From NCBI RefSeq assembly GCF_035609205.1, contig NZ_CP141184.1:5525001-5589000 (forward strand): 64,000 nt of DNA. Direction: 5' to 3'. This document shows positions 44,647 through 52,497 of the stretch, piece after piece. The stretch's first letter is position 1. The number at the start of each line of letters is the position of its first letter. The stretch is from Hymenobacter sp. GOD-10R. Its GTDB lineage: Bacteria; Bacteroidota; Bacteroidia; Cytophagales; Hymenobacteraceae. The notes below the pieces were generated by a model. That model was not told the DNA's origin. It saw only the letters and a list, made by a program, of their open reading frames with translations, and ran no database searches. Position numbers and translations under genes: made by a program.

Positions 44647-45648
44647 CTACTGCCGCCGCTTAGGTCGATAGCGCGATTCGTTCAGGATGTGTTGCGCGTT
44701 TTTGTCAGACATAAGCTGGGCCAGGGTTACGCTAGGATGCTCCGCCATATACTTGCGTACAATCTGCCAGCCTACCCACGCACCTATGCGTCCTGGCGCC
44801 GTCTTATCAATTTCGGGAACGTCGGGCCGCTCGCCCACATACTTTTGAACAGTAAATGGGCTGGTGTTATAAAGTAGGTTTTTCTCCAAGAAGTGCGCCC
44901 ATACTTTGCCTTCGTTGAATTCGACGCCGGCTAGCTCTTTGGCCGTATAGCCAATGATAACTGAATCGGGCGTGCAGGGTAGTACCCTCTCAGCAAAGTA
45001 AAGTGACTTACCAAACTGCACCATCTCACTGAGCATCGTTTGATTGGTCAACTCATGCTTGTTGTATTTACTCGATATTGCCAACGCCACCGTTGGTAAC
45101 AAATGCGCCGGCGTATATCGCCGCAGAATATAACCGGGCACGTTAGGACGATAGCTAGCTTTTGGCCCCACAAAAAAGTCGAGGCTAATTACCATAAGAC
45201 TATCATTCACGAACAGATCCTGACTCAGGCCGCTCACAAATGTCTTCACGGGTGGCACTCGAAACGACGGGAAATAATAGCGCACATGCTGAAATAACTG
45301 CTTCAGCTCACCTTGCAGCTTGTTGGTGTCCTTGAACTCAGCTTCTGCCTCCTTGCCTAGCTTCTGCAAGCCATTATTAGTAGCAAGCTTCACCAATGTG
45401 CCCGCCAATACTTCTTGCGAAGGATATTGACGCTGCTGCAAAAACTGGTTTGCGAATAGTTGGTGTTGCTGCAAGAATTGCTTGGCATCCGTTTGATTTC
45501 GAATCCGGAAGAAGGAGCCTTCCAGTCGCTCTATTTGCACAGGAGCGTCTACTTTCGCCACCTCCGGGTTAAGCTCACACGTATTTGATTTATTACAACT
45601 AACTAGTAATAACCAAGAACTAAACAACGTAATTAGGCGTAGGCGCAT
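44647..45648 (-). CDS. gldB: Gliding motility lipoprotein GldB
   Basis: This 333-residue lipoprotein has its anchored cysteine at residue 18 (LLLVSC). The body matches GldB in R-V-P-P-V-K-T-F-V-S-G, D-S-L-M-V-I-S-L-D-F-F-V-G and the W-A-H-F-L-E-K..L-L-Y segments. The ATG at 45648 gives the signal; a 76-codon upstream extension overlaps the divergent barrel gene and is rejected. GldB is needed for gliding and T9SS function in Flavobacterium. gldD lies about 6 kb away. Confidence 0.9.
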   Translation of the reverse strand: MRLRLITLFSSWLLLVSCNKSNTCELNPEVAKVDAPVQIERLEGSFFRIRNQTDAKQFLQQHQLFANQFLQQRQYPSQEVLAGTLVKLATNNGLQKLGKEAEAEFKDTNKLQGELKQLFQHVRYYFPSFRVPPVKTFVSGLSQDLFVNDSLMVISLDFFVGPKASYRPNVPGYILRRYTPAHLLPTVALAISSKYNKHELTNQTMLSEMVQFGKSLYFAERVLPCTPDSVIIGYTAKELAGVEFNEGKVWAHFLEKNLLYNTSPFTVQKYVGERPDVPEIDKTAPGRIGAWVGWQIVRKYMAEHPSVTLAQLMSDKNAQHILNESRYRPKRRQ

Positions 45649-45739
45649 TCGGGCTTTATTGTAGGTGCACGCTTCTATCTTTGAGGCGAAAATAGCCAAA
45701 GAAACTCCCTCAAGTAATATTCTTTGTATTTCGTACTCT

Positions 45740-46420
45740 ATGACTTTGAAAAAAACGCTTCTCAGCTTACTCTTCGTAGGAACTTCTGCCACCATTGCTT
45801 CCGCCCAGGTCGAAATTGGCTTGAAAGTATCTCCTAGCTTAGCGCACTTAAGTGCTAACTCTCCTTCTGCTACCAACTTTCAGTCCGAAGGCTCTAAGCT
45901 GCGACTTGGAGGCGGAGTAATTGTTGATTATTTCTTCGGTGAGAACTATGCATTCAGCACAGGCTTGATGCTAACGGGCAAAGGCGGTTCCCTCTCCTAC
46001 CAAGACGATGTGCTTGGAACCAAGCAGGAACGGGAGTATAGTGTTCAGTACCTAGAGTTGCCCCTCACCGTGAAGCTATACACAAACGATGTTGCACCCG
46101 ATACTAAGCTTTACTTCCAAGTAGGTGGCTCGGCCAACGTCGGTATTTCAGGCAAAATCAACGACAAGAAGTTCTTTGATGACCCCGGCACTGCTGCCGG
46201 GGAGACTAAGGCGCTGAAGTACGTCATCTTTCCGGATGCTTCGCTGCTAGGGGCTTTTGGAGTTGAGTACCAAGTAGGCCAGAGTACCAAGCTTCTAGCG
46301 GGTATTTCTTATCACCGAGGCCTCGTGAACATTGACCGCTACTTCGATAACACGCGTAAGTACAACGGCGTGACCATCAAGAATAACGAGTTTGCTTTGG
46401 ACCTAGGTATTAAGTTCTAA
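45740..46420 (+). CDS. Outer-membrane beta-barrel protein (PorT-like/porin family)
   Basis: This 226-residue protein has a signal peptide (about 1-22, ending ASAQ) and alternating strands V-E-I-G-L-K-V, Q-Y-L-E-L-P-L-T-V-K and A-L-D-L-G-I-K-F, ending in phenylalanine as outer-membrane barrels do. The Y-L-E-L-P segment is typical of the small PorT-type barrels of Bacteroidota. It is divergent from gldB with a 91-base spacer. A role next to the motility genes is suggested only by position. Start is ATG. Confidence 0.85.
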   Translation: MTLKKTLLSLLFVGTSATIASAQVEIGLKVSPSLAHLSANSPSATNFQSEGSKLRLGGGVIVDYFFGENYAFSTGLMLTGKGGSLSYQDDVLGTKQEREYSVQYLELPLTVKLYTNDVAPDTKLYFQVGGSANVGISGKINDKKFFDDPGTAAGETKALKYVIFPDASLLGAFGVEYQVGQSTKLLAGISYHRGLVNIDRYFDNTRKYNGVTIKNNEFALDLGIKF

Positions 46421-46447
46421 GCTTCGTTTCGTAACCTAGCTTCTTGC

Positions 46448-46491
46448 GAAAAAGCCCGTGCTGCTCATTCCAGAGCAACACGGGCTTTCTT
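46448..46491. terminator. Bidirectional terminator between barrel gene and rng
   Basis: AAAGCCCGTG..TGCTC pairs with GAGCA..CACGGGCTTT with A- and T-rich flanks. Confidence 0.8.
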
Positions 46492-46522
46492 CTTATTCAG
46501 GAGGGTTTTCGCAGAAAAACCG

Positions 46523-48175
46523 TTAATCTGTGATCTCTACTTCGCGGTCTTGCAAACGAGCCATTGCGGCAGCCGAAGAATGTATTTCAATCTCTTCGCC
46601 GCGCTCGTCTTCAATCCGGTAATCAGTGAGGCCTAAGCTGGTATCTTTCATCACCTTCACCCACTTGTAGTATTTCAAATACCACTTCATTTGCTTCGAC
46701 ACCAATCCTTTGGTATAGTAAGCATGCAAGAATGGGTGTACAAACAAAGTGATGCCCGATTGATTTTGTGTCACCAGCAAATCTTCGATGCTGTTGTCAA
46801 TTTCGTCGGTCACCAAAATAGAAGCCGATATTTTGCCCGTACCTCCGCAAGTCGGGCATACTTCGCCGGTCACAATGTTCTCGGCAGGGCGTACCCGCTG
46901 CCGCGTAATCTGTAGCAAGCCAAATTTGGTAATGGGTAGAATAGTGAAGCGTGCTTTATCCGCTTTCATGATGTCCTTTACGGCATCTTCCACTTTCTTA
47001 CGGCTCTCAGGCGACTTCATATCAATAAAGTCGACGACGATAATGCCGCCCATATCACGCAAGCGTAATTGGCGCGCTACTTCCTTGGCCGCGGCTAGGT
47101 TTACGGCTAAGGCAGTAGCTTCCTGATCGTTTTCTTGGTTGCTCTTGTTGCCCGAGTTTACGTCAATCACGTGCAACGCTTCCGTGTGCTCAATAACGAG
47201 GTAGCCCCCGCCGGGCACAGTTACGGTCTTGCCAAAAAGCGTTTTTAGCTGCTTCTCGATATTAACCTGCTCAAACAACTTCACCTTACCAGTGTAGTGG
47301 CGTAGCAGGTTCACTTTATCGGGCGCAATCTTCTCCAAATACCCATGCATCTCCTCGTACATCGGCGCCGAGTCTACCGTAATGGCATCGAACGACTCGT
47401 TAAGCATATCACGAATCATAGAGCTAGTGCGGCCCAATTCTCCCAGTATTTTGTCACGCTCCTTAGCGGTGCGTAGGGTCTGGAAGAGCTGTTCCCAATT
47501 AGCTACCATGCTCTGCATATCCTTATCGAGCTCCGCTACCTCACGACCTTCGGCTACGGTACGGATAATGACACCAAAATTGTCGGGCTTGATAGAAGCA
47601 ATGAGCCGCTTAAGGCGCTCACGCTCTGTCTTGCTTACAATCTTTTTGGAAATGCTGATAGTATTGGAAAATGGTACGAGTACGAGGTAACGACCCGCCA
47701 TTGAAATATCCGTTGAAAGGCGCGGACCTTTCGTCGAGATAGGCTCTTTTACAATCTGAACCAGCATTTGCTGGCCCTTCTTGAGCACGTCGGCAGCCTT
47801 ACCGACTTTATCGAGTGGCCCTTCTAACTGAAAATTCTTCAGAGCCCCGACGGTAATTTTCTGCGATTGAACACCTTTCACCCATTTGGTGAGCGAGGGA
47901 AATTGTTCCCCTAGGTCGCCATAGTGTAGAAAAGCGTCCTTCTGGTACCCAATGTCAATGAACGCTGCGTTCAGACCGGGCATAACTTTCTTGACAGTGC
48001 CCAGGAAAATGTCACCAACAGAATAGTTGGTGTCGTTGCGGTCGAAATGGTATTCGATAAGCCGCTTATCCTGAAGCAGAGCAATTCGTTCTCCTTCCTG
48101 AGTAGAATTAATGACTAATTCGTTACTCAATGTATCGGTAGTTATAGTATTTCCCTTTAAGGTGGTCTTGCTCAC
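46523..48175 (-). CDS. rng: RNase E/G-family ribonuclease
   Basis: This 550-residue endoribonuclease has an N-terminal S1 domain (about 45-130), the catalytic D-V-N-S-G and V-V-D-F-I-D-M metal site, and the zinc-link C-P-T-C-G-G-T-G-K near residue 440. It processes rRNA and mRNA. The start is marked as GTG at 48175; the conserved core begins at S-N-E-L-V-I-N-S-T (residue 18), so a TTG at 48127 is an alternative. It lies in the rng - HU / mutY - ssb - gldD block. Confidence 0.95.
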   Translation of the reverse strand: MSKTTLKGNTITTDTLSNELVINSTQEGERIALLQDKRLIEYHFDRNDTNYSVGDIFLGTVKKVMPGLNAAFIDIGYQKDAFLHYGDLGEQFPSLTKWVKGVQSQKITVGALKNFQLEGPLDKVGKAADVLKKGQQMLVQIVKEPISTKGPRLSTDISMAGRYLVLVPFSNTISISKKIVSKTERERLKRLIASIKPDNFGVIIRTVAEGREVAELDKDMQSMVANWEQLFQTLRTAKERDKILGELGRTSSMIRDMLNESFDAITVDSAPMYEEMHGYLEKIAPDKVNLLRHYTGKVKLFEQVNIEKQLKTLFGKTVTVPGGGYLVIEHTEALHVIDVNSGNKSNQENDQEATALAVNLAAAKEVARQLRLRDMGGIIVVDFIDMKSPESRKKVEDAVKDIMKADKARFTILPITKFGLLQITRQRVRPAENIVTGEVCPTCGGTGKISASILVTDEIDNSIEDLLVTQNQSGITLFVHPFLHAYYTKGLVSKQMKWYLKYYKWVKVMKDTSLGLTDYRIEDERGEEIEIHSSAAAMARLQDREVEITD

Positions 48176-48190
48176 CGCCTGAAACCCACA

Positions 48191-48223
48191 AAGGGAAGCC
48201 AGCGCAGTGCGCCAGCTTCCCTT
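48191..48223 (-). terminator. Hairpin between the 29-residue gene and rng
   Basis: AAGGGAAGC..GCGC pairs with GCGC..GCTTCCCTT with two mismatches. It lies downstream of the short gene at 48329 and upstream of rng. Confidence 0.6.
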
Positions 48224-48328
48224 CTAAGCAGCAGGAAAGTAAACTTATAGCCACTCTCGGGGATACTAAATGAGAGATAAGCGGGATACTAATTATGAGA
48301 AAAGTCCCGCCAGCATACCCCTGAGGGC

Positions 48329-48418
48329 TTACTTCTTCTTATGACGGTTCTTACGTAGGCGTTTTTTCCGTTTGTGGGTAGCAATCTTATGACGCTTTCT
48401 TTTTTTACCGCAGGGCAT
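48329..48418 (-). CDS. AURKAIP1/COX24-domain small basic ribosomal-type protein
   Basis: This 29-residue protein, below usual ORF-finder limits, starts M-P-C-G-K-K-R-K-R-H and continues with runs of Lys, Arg and His to the end. It matches the tiny AURKAIP1/COX24 (DUF1713) proteins that occur widely in Bacteroidota and resemble the basic tail of mitochondrial mS38. A ribosome-bound role is likely. It has its own spacer on both sides and lies upstream of rng. Start is ATG. Confidence 0.88.
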   Translation of the reverse strand: MPCGKKRKRHKIATHKRKKRLRKNRHKKK

Positions 48419-48567
48419 GTGTTTTTGAGGTTAAGTGGTTGATTGTTAAATGACTTGATGTTGAGAATGATCGCACCAAATAAAGTGACTGCAAAATAGC
48501 AAATTCTGTTTTAGAGAATTGCTTAACTACTACTCACCTATTAGCTGAACCATAGAACAATGTTTCT

Positions 48568-49476
48568 CTACTGTAGTTTTTGAAGCTGCTCGTCTACCGA
48601 GGCGGCAAGACTAGGATCTGTGCTCAAGCTTTTGGCCTTCAAGAAAGCGGCTTTCGCCTCTTCTTTAGCGCCTGTTTGAGCTAGTGCCACTCCTAGATAA
48701 AACTGTCCGTTTACGTTATCTGGGTTTACTTTGATTAACTCACGGAAACGTTCTACGGCTCGGTCGTACTGGTTACTTTGAATAGACAGCACGCCCAAGT
48801 TGTACAGTGCTTTCTCGTTGCGAGGATCAGTAGCGAGTACTTCTCGCAACAAGGTAACGCCTTGCACCGGATTGTCGCTCGCCATATAGGCCATACCTAG
48901 GTTGGTCTTAGCGTCAAGGTTATCGGGGTTGTTTTTCAGCACCCGATCGTACAGATCTCTTACTTTAGCGCCCAGAAGCTTAGCGCGCTCTTCCGTTGCA
49001 GCAAAGCTAAACGCTTCAAAGTATTCGTCAGCGGCCCGTTTCCAAGCTTGTTCGCCAGGCCGAGCCTGTGCTACTTGCTCGTAGTAATAACCGGCGCTAT
49101 CGAACTTCTCAGCAGCTTTGTACTTGACGGCCAGATCGGTAGCTAGGCGGAGCTTAGCTGTAGGATCTCCTTCCGCATTGTACTTGTGCAGCAACTGACT
49201 GAGTTCACGTCGCTGAGTGGCACCAATAGCCATGTGCGGCTGTTCTGGCGTTGCCCCAGCCGCAACCGTAGGCTGTTCACCCGATGAAGCAACTGCCTTA
49301 GACCCGTTTACCGCAGGTCCGCCGCCGTCTCGGTTAGCCGTACGAGCTGCATCTTGCGTAAGCTCTCCTTTTCCTTCCTTAGGCTTAACAATTACCTTCG
49401 GCAATAGAAACAAACCCGCTGTTAAGGCAACAGCAACGGTCAGAACAATAAATTGATGCGAAGAAGAACGAGCCAT
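48568..49476 (-). CDS. Membrane-anchored tetratricopeptide-repeat protein
   Basis: This 302-residue protein has one N-terminal membrane helix (about 8-26), a disordered Gly/Ala/Lys-rich stretch (about 30-85) and then five or so TPR-like helix pairs (about 90-300), including A-K-T-N-L-G-M-A-Y and A-L-Y-N-L-G-V-L. It probably scaffolds protein contacts at the membrane. It sits immediately downstream of the HU gene. No catalytic domain was seen. Start is ATG. Confidence 0.85.
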   Translation of the reverse strand: MARSSSHQFIVLTVAVALTAGLFLLPKVIVKPKEGKGELTQDAARTANRDGGGPAVNGSKAVASSGEQPTVAAGATPEQPHMAIGATQRRELSQLLHKYNAEGDPTAKLRLATDLAVKYKAAEKFDSAGYYYEQVAQARPGEQAWKRAADEYFEAFSFAATEERAKLLGAKVRDLYDRVLKNNPDNLDAKTNLGMAYMASDNPVQGVTLLREVLATDPRNEKALYNLGVLSIQSNQYDRAVERFRELIKVNPDNVNGQFYLGVALAQTGAKEEAKAAFLKAKSLSTDPSLAASVDEQLQKLQ

Positions 49477-49553
49477 GAGGAAAAAGCAGGCCGCCGGGCT
49501 CCCAGTTGTGGAATGCCCGGCGGCACGGCCGGCAATGTTACGAAGAAACGATT

Positions 49554-49859
49554 TTAGGCTTGCGCTTCTTCCTTAATCTTCTTGCTGTTCTTAATCTTGC
49601 TGATGAAGGTTTTCGAAGGCTTGAAGCTAGGAATGAAGTGCTCGTCGATGATGATCGACGTATTTTTCGAGATGTTCCGGGCGACTTTCTTTGCCCGTTT
49701 CTTGTTTACGAAGCTTCCAAAGCCGCGCACGTAGATGTTGCTGCCATCGGCCATCGAATCCTTCACAACTTTGAAAAAGGCCTCTACGGTAGCCGAAACG
49801 TCTGCTTTTTCAATGCCGGTCTTGTCGGCGATTTCGGCGATTACTTCTGCTTTAGTCAC
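49554..49859 (-). CDS. HU/IHF-family DNA-binding protein
   Basis: This 101-residue nucleoid protein has V-T-K-A-E-V-I-A-E-I-A-D-K-T-G at the start and the DNA-binding arm G-F-G-S-F-V-N-K-K-R-A-K-K-V-A-R-N. A GTG at 49859 is chosen as the start because HU proteins begin at this T-K-A-E position; the frame continues 14 codons upstream without conservation. The C-terminus carries a Lys-rich tail longer than in E. coli HU. It is divergent from mutY. Confidence 0.94.
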   Translation of the reverse strand: MTKAEVIAEIADKTGIEKADVSATVEAFFKVVKDSMADGSNIYVRGFGSFVNKKRAKKVARNISKNTSIIIDEHFIPSFKPSKTFISKIKNSKKIKEEAQA

Positions 49860-50055
49860 GCTGGTAAGTGTACTATGTAGTGAAAAAAATGTGTTGGGCA
49901 AAAAATGTCATTCTGAAACGTAAGCCCTTGCCCGGTAAGCTGTTCGCTTTGGAATTAGGGCCACAAAGGTAGCCCCCTTTTTTGGTTTTACAATACTTCT
50001 ATTCTAAACCAACTTTAGCTGTCGACCTTCCGGCAAGCCTTTCTGATTCAAAAAC

Positions 50056-51147
50056 TTGACCACTAATCATTCCGTTCCCGCTCATTCATATTTCGCGCCA
50101 GTTTTATTGGATTGGTACCCGCGCCATCGACGCGATTTGCCTTGGCGCCAGACCCGCGACCCTTATGCCATCTGGCTTTCCGAAGTCATTCTGCAACAAA
50201 CTCGTGTTCGCCAAGGGCTCCCCTACTACCACGATTTCATCACTACCTATCCTATTGTTCATGACCTAGCCGCGGCGTCTGAAGACGAAGTACTTCGTCA
50301 CTGGCAGGGCCTAGGCTACTATTCGCGGGCTCGCAACATGCACCATACGGCCCAACAAGTAGTGCGTGAGTATGATGGCCAGTTTCCGAATACGTATGCG
50401 GAACTACTGAAGCTGCGTGGCGTGGGCCAGTACACGGCGGCGGCAATTGCCTCCTTTGCCTTTGGTGAAAAGGTAGCGGTGCTCGATGGTAACGTTTATC
50501 GGGTGCTGGCGCGGGTATTTGGCATAACGGCCGACATTGCGGCGCCGGCAACACGCAAGCAGTTTCAGCAGCTAGCCGACTCCCTGATTTCAGCTGACGC
50601 GCCAGATCAGTTCAACCAGGCTATCATGGAGTTCGGAGCTATTCAGTGTACCCCCGTTAATCCAGATTGCCTGTTCTGCCCGCTACAGAGCCAGTGCTTT
50701 GCCTTCCAGCACGGAATGGTAAACGAGCTACCGGTGAAGAGCAAGGCCAAAGCCGGACGCACTCGCTATTTCCACTACCTGGTGCTTCGCTATGGCGACA
50801 CAATCTATCTGCGCAAACGCGCAGCAAAAGATATCTGGCAGGGGCTCTACGATTTCGCACTAACCGAAACAGACGCGCCTACATTACCTGCAGTAGAAGT
50901 TCTAGAAGCCGTGGAAAAGCTAGGTGGTACTGTTGCTACTAACCGGGTGGCAGAGCCTACCGAAACGTACCGACACGTACTCAGTCATCAGAAAGTAGAG
51001 GCGAAGTTTCAACCCATTTGGTTAAGCGAACCATTGCCTGACGAGGCCCTTATTGGGTCAGGCTTAGCCCCCTTTACCGCCGCTGAAGCAGAGCAATTAC
51101 CCAAGCCTATTCTCATCGTTAATTACTTGCAAAAGACGAGTTTTTAG
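50056..51147 (+). CDS. mutY: A/G-specific adenine glycosylase
   Basis: This 363-residue enzyme removes adenine mispaired with 8-oxoguanine. Visible are H-R-R-D-L-P-W-R, the E-V-I-L-Q-Q-T-R catalytic segment, the HhH L-R-G-V-G-Q-Y-T-A-A-A with the aspartate in V-L-D-G-N-V, the C-x6-C-x2-C-x5-C iron-sulphur site, and a C-terminal NUDIX-like domain. The start is a TTG at 50056; no ATG precedes the conserved core. ssb follows after 92 bases. Confidence 0.95.
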   Translation: MTTNHSVPAHSYFAPVLLDWYPRHRRDLPWRQTRDPYAIWLSEVILQQTRVRQGLPYYHDFITTYPIVHDLAAASEDEVLRHWQGLGYYSRARNMHHTAQQVVREYDGQFPNTYAELLKLRGVGQYTAAAIASFAFGEKVAVLDGNVYRVLARVFGITADIAAPATRKQFQQLADSLISADAPDQFNQAIMEFGAIQCTPVNPDCLFCPLQSQCFAFQHGMVNELPVKSKAKAGRTRYFHYLVLRYGDTIYLRKRAAKDIWQGLYDFALTETDAPTLPAVEVLEAVEKLGGTVATNRVAEPTETYRHVLSHQKVEAKFQPIWLSEPLPDEALIGSGLAPFTAAEAEQLPKPILIVNYLQKTSF

Positions 51148-51159
51148 GAGCTTTTTGGC

Positions 51160-51190
51160 TTGGCAAATTGACGCTATTTTGGTATCTTTA
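51160..51190 (+). promoter_or_regulatory. Candidate Bacteroidota-type promoter for ssb
   Basis: TTGG at 51160 is followed after 19 bases by TATCTTTA at 51183, one base from the -7 consensus TAnnTTTG. It lies about 50 bases before the ssb ATG, suggesting transcription independent of mutY. Confidence 0.35.
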
Positions 51191-51239
51191 AAGAAGAAAA
51201 TAACCCTATTCTCTTCTTTAAACAGCCTTTTTAGCAAGT

Positions 51240-51671
51240 ATGGCAGCAGGAGTTAACAAAGTAATTTTGGTTGGAAACTTAGGCAAAGATCCGGAAGTAC
51301 GTCACCTCGAAGGAGGTACTACAGTAGCCCGGTTTACGCTCGCCACCAATGATTACTACAAAGATAAAAGTGGTAACCGTGTTGAGCGGACGGAGTGGCA
51401 CAACGTTGCCCTGTGGCGTGACTTGGCAGAGGTAGCCGAAAAGTACCTGCGCAAAGGACAACAGGTGTATCTTGAAGGTCGTATCCGGACGCGGCAATAC
51501 CAGGACAAGGATAACCAGACGCGCTACATCACCGAGATAGTAGCCGAGGAGCTAACCATGCTAGGTGGCCGGCCGCAGGCAGACCAACAAGCTGAGCCTG
51601 TCACCGACGCTGCGGCTCCAGAGGCACAAACGTTCCGGCAAGAACCGGAACTCGATCAACTTCCTTTTTAA
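51240..51671 (+). CDS. ssb: Single-stranded DNA-binding protein
   Basis: This 143-residue protein has the OB fold of Ssb ([32 protein letters not shown]) over about residues 1-110, a flexible linker and the C-terminal partner-binding tip L-D-Q-L-P-F, close to the usual D-D-x-P-F. Start is ATG. It is followed by a terminator and gldD. Confidence 0.97.
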   Translation: MAAGVNKVILVGNLGKDPEVRHLEGGTTVARFTLATNDYYKDKSGNRVERTEWHNVALWRDLAEVAEKYLRKGQQVYLEGRIRTRQYQDKDNQTRYITEIVAEELTMLGGRPQADQQAEPVTDAAAPEAQTFRQEPELDQLPF

Positions 51672-51708
51672 TTTACCTCCCTTAAAAGGGCATAAATTTT
51701 TCTTTAGC

Positions 51709-51737
51709 AAAGCCCCGGCACGTAGCTGGGGCTTTTT
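51709..51737 (+). terminator. Terminator after ssb
   Basis: AAAGCCCCGGC pairs with GCTGGGGCTTT around ACGTA, followed by TT. Confidence 0.75.
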
Positions 51738-51801
51738 GCGTTATTGGTGCCAGAGCCAGCCGTTTCGGGCTACCTTTGAGAAGTAAACCCGCATTTTTCG
51801 A

Positions 51802-52395
51802 ATGCTACCATTTTCATTTCTGCGTTCCGCATGCTTTGCGCTGACCGGGCTTCTACTTGTTGCCTGCACTTCTACTTCCGATTACACGCCCAAGCCAAAG
51901 GGCTATAACCGGATTGACTTGCCCCCGCATAGCTACCAGCAACTGGCCCCGGGTCATCCTTATACGTTTGAGTACTCACGCTATGCGCGGGTACTTCGCG
52001 ACTCGTCTTACCTAGCTCAGCCGCACTGGATTAACTTGTACTACCCGCAGTATCATGCCAGCGTGCAGATTACCTACGCCGCCATAAATCGCAATCCGCA
52101 GGTGTTTAACAAGCTTTTGGAGGACGCGCGCAAACTCACGAGCAAGCACCAGATCAAGGCTTCTGCCATTGATGAAAAAGTGTTACAAACGCCAAATGGA
52201 ATGCGTGTATCGGTATTTGAGTTGTCCGGCGAAGTACCTAGTCAATTCCAGTTTTATACGACTGACAGCACACGACACTTCTTCCGCGGCGCACTATACT
52301 TCCCAACTGCTACATCCAACGATTCGCTAGCGCCCGTCATCGACTACGTCAAGAAAGATATTGTACGCCTGCTCAACACGTTGCAGTACAAGTAA
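51802..52395 (+). CDS. gldD: Gliding motility lipoprotein GldD
   Basis: This 197-residue lipoprotein has the anchored cysteine at residue 22 (LLVAC) and the GldD signature [14 protein letters not shown] just after it. The rest is collinear with the family. GldD is required for gliding and for the T9SS in Flavobacterium. The gene gldE, usually next to gldD in Flavobacterium, is not found between ssb and gldD here. Start is ATG. Confidence 0.93.
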   Translation: MLPFSFLRSACFALTGLLLVACTSTSDYTPKPKGYNRIDLPPHSYQQLAPGHPYTFEYSRYARVLRDSSYLAQPHWINLYYPQYHASVQITYAAINRNPQVFNKLLEDARKLTSKHQIKASAIDEKVLQTPNGMRVSVFELSGEVPSQFQFYTTDSTRHFFRGALYFPTATSNDSLAPVIDYVKKDIVRLLNTLQYK

Positions 52396-52497
52396 TCGAT
52401 TCTCATCTATCAACTAACATTTGATAAAAGTAGTTTTGCGATACAGCTGCTCACATTTTTCCAGTCACGTGTTACTTGGTAGTTGTCAACTGAACAC

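Noticed and set aside
45649..45876. 76-codon N-terminal extension of GldB
   Set aside because: It overlaps the divergent barrel gene and would bury the lipoprotein signal in the middle of the protein.
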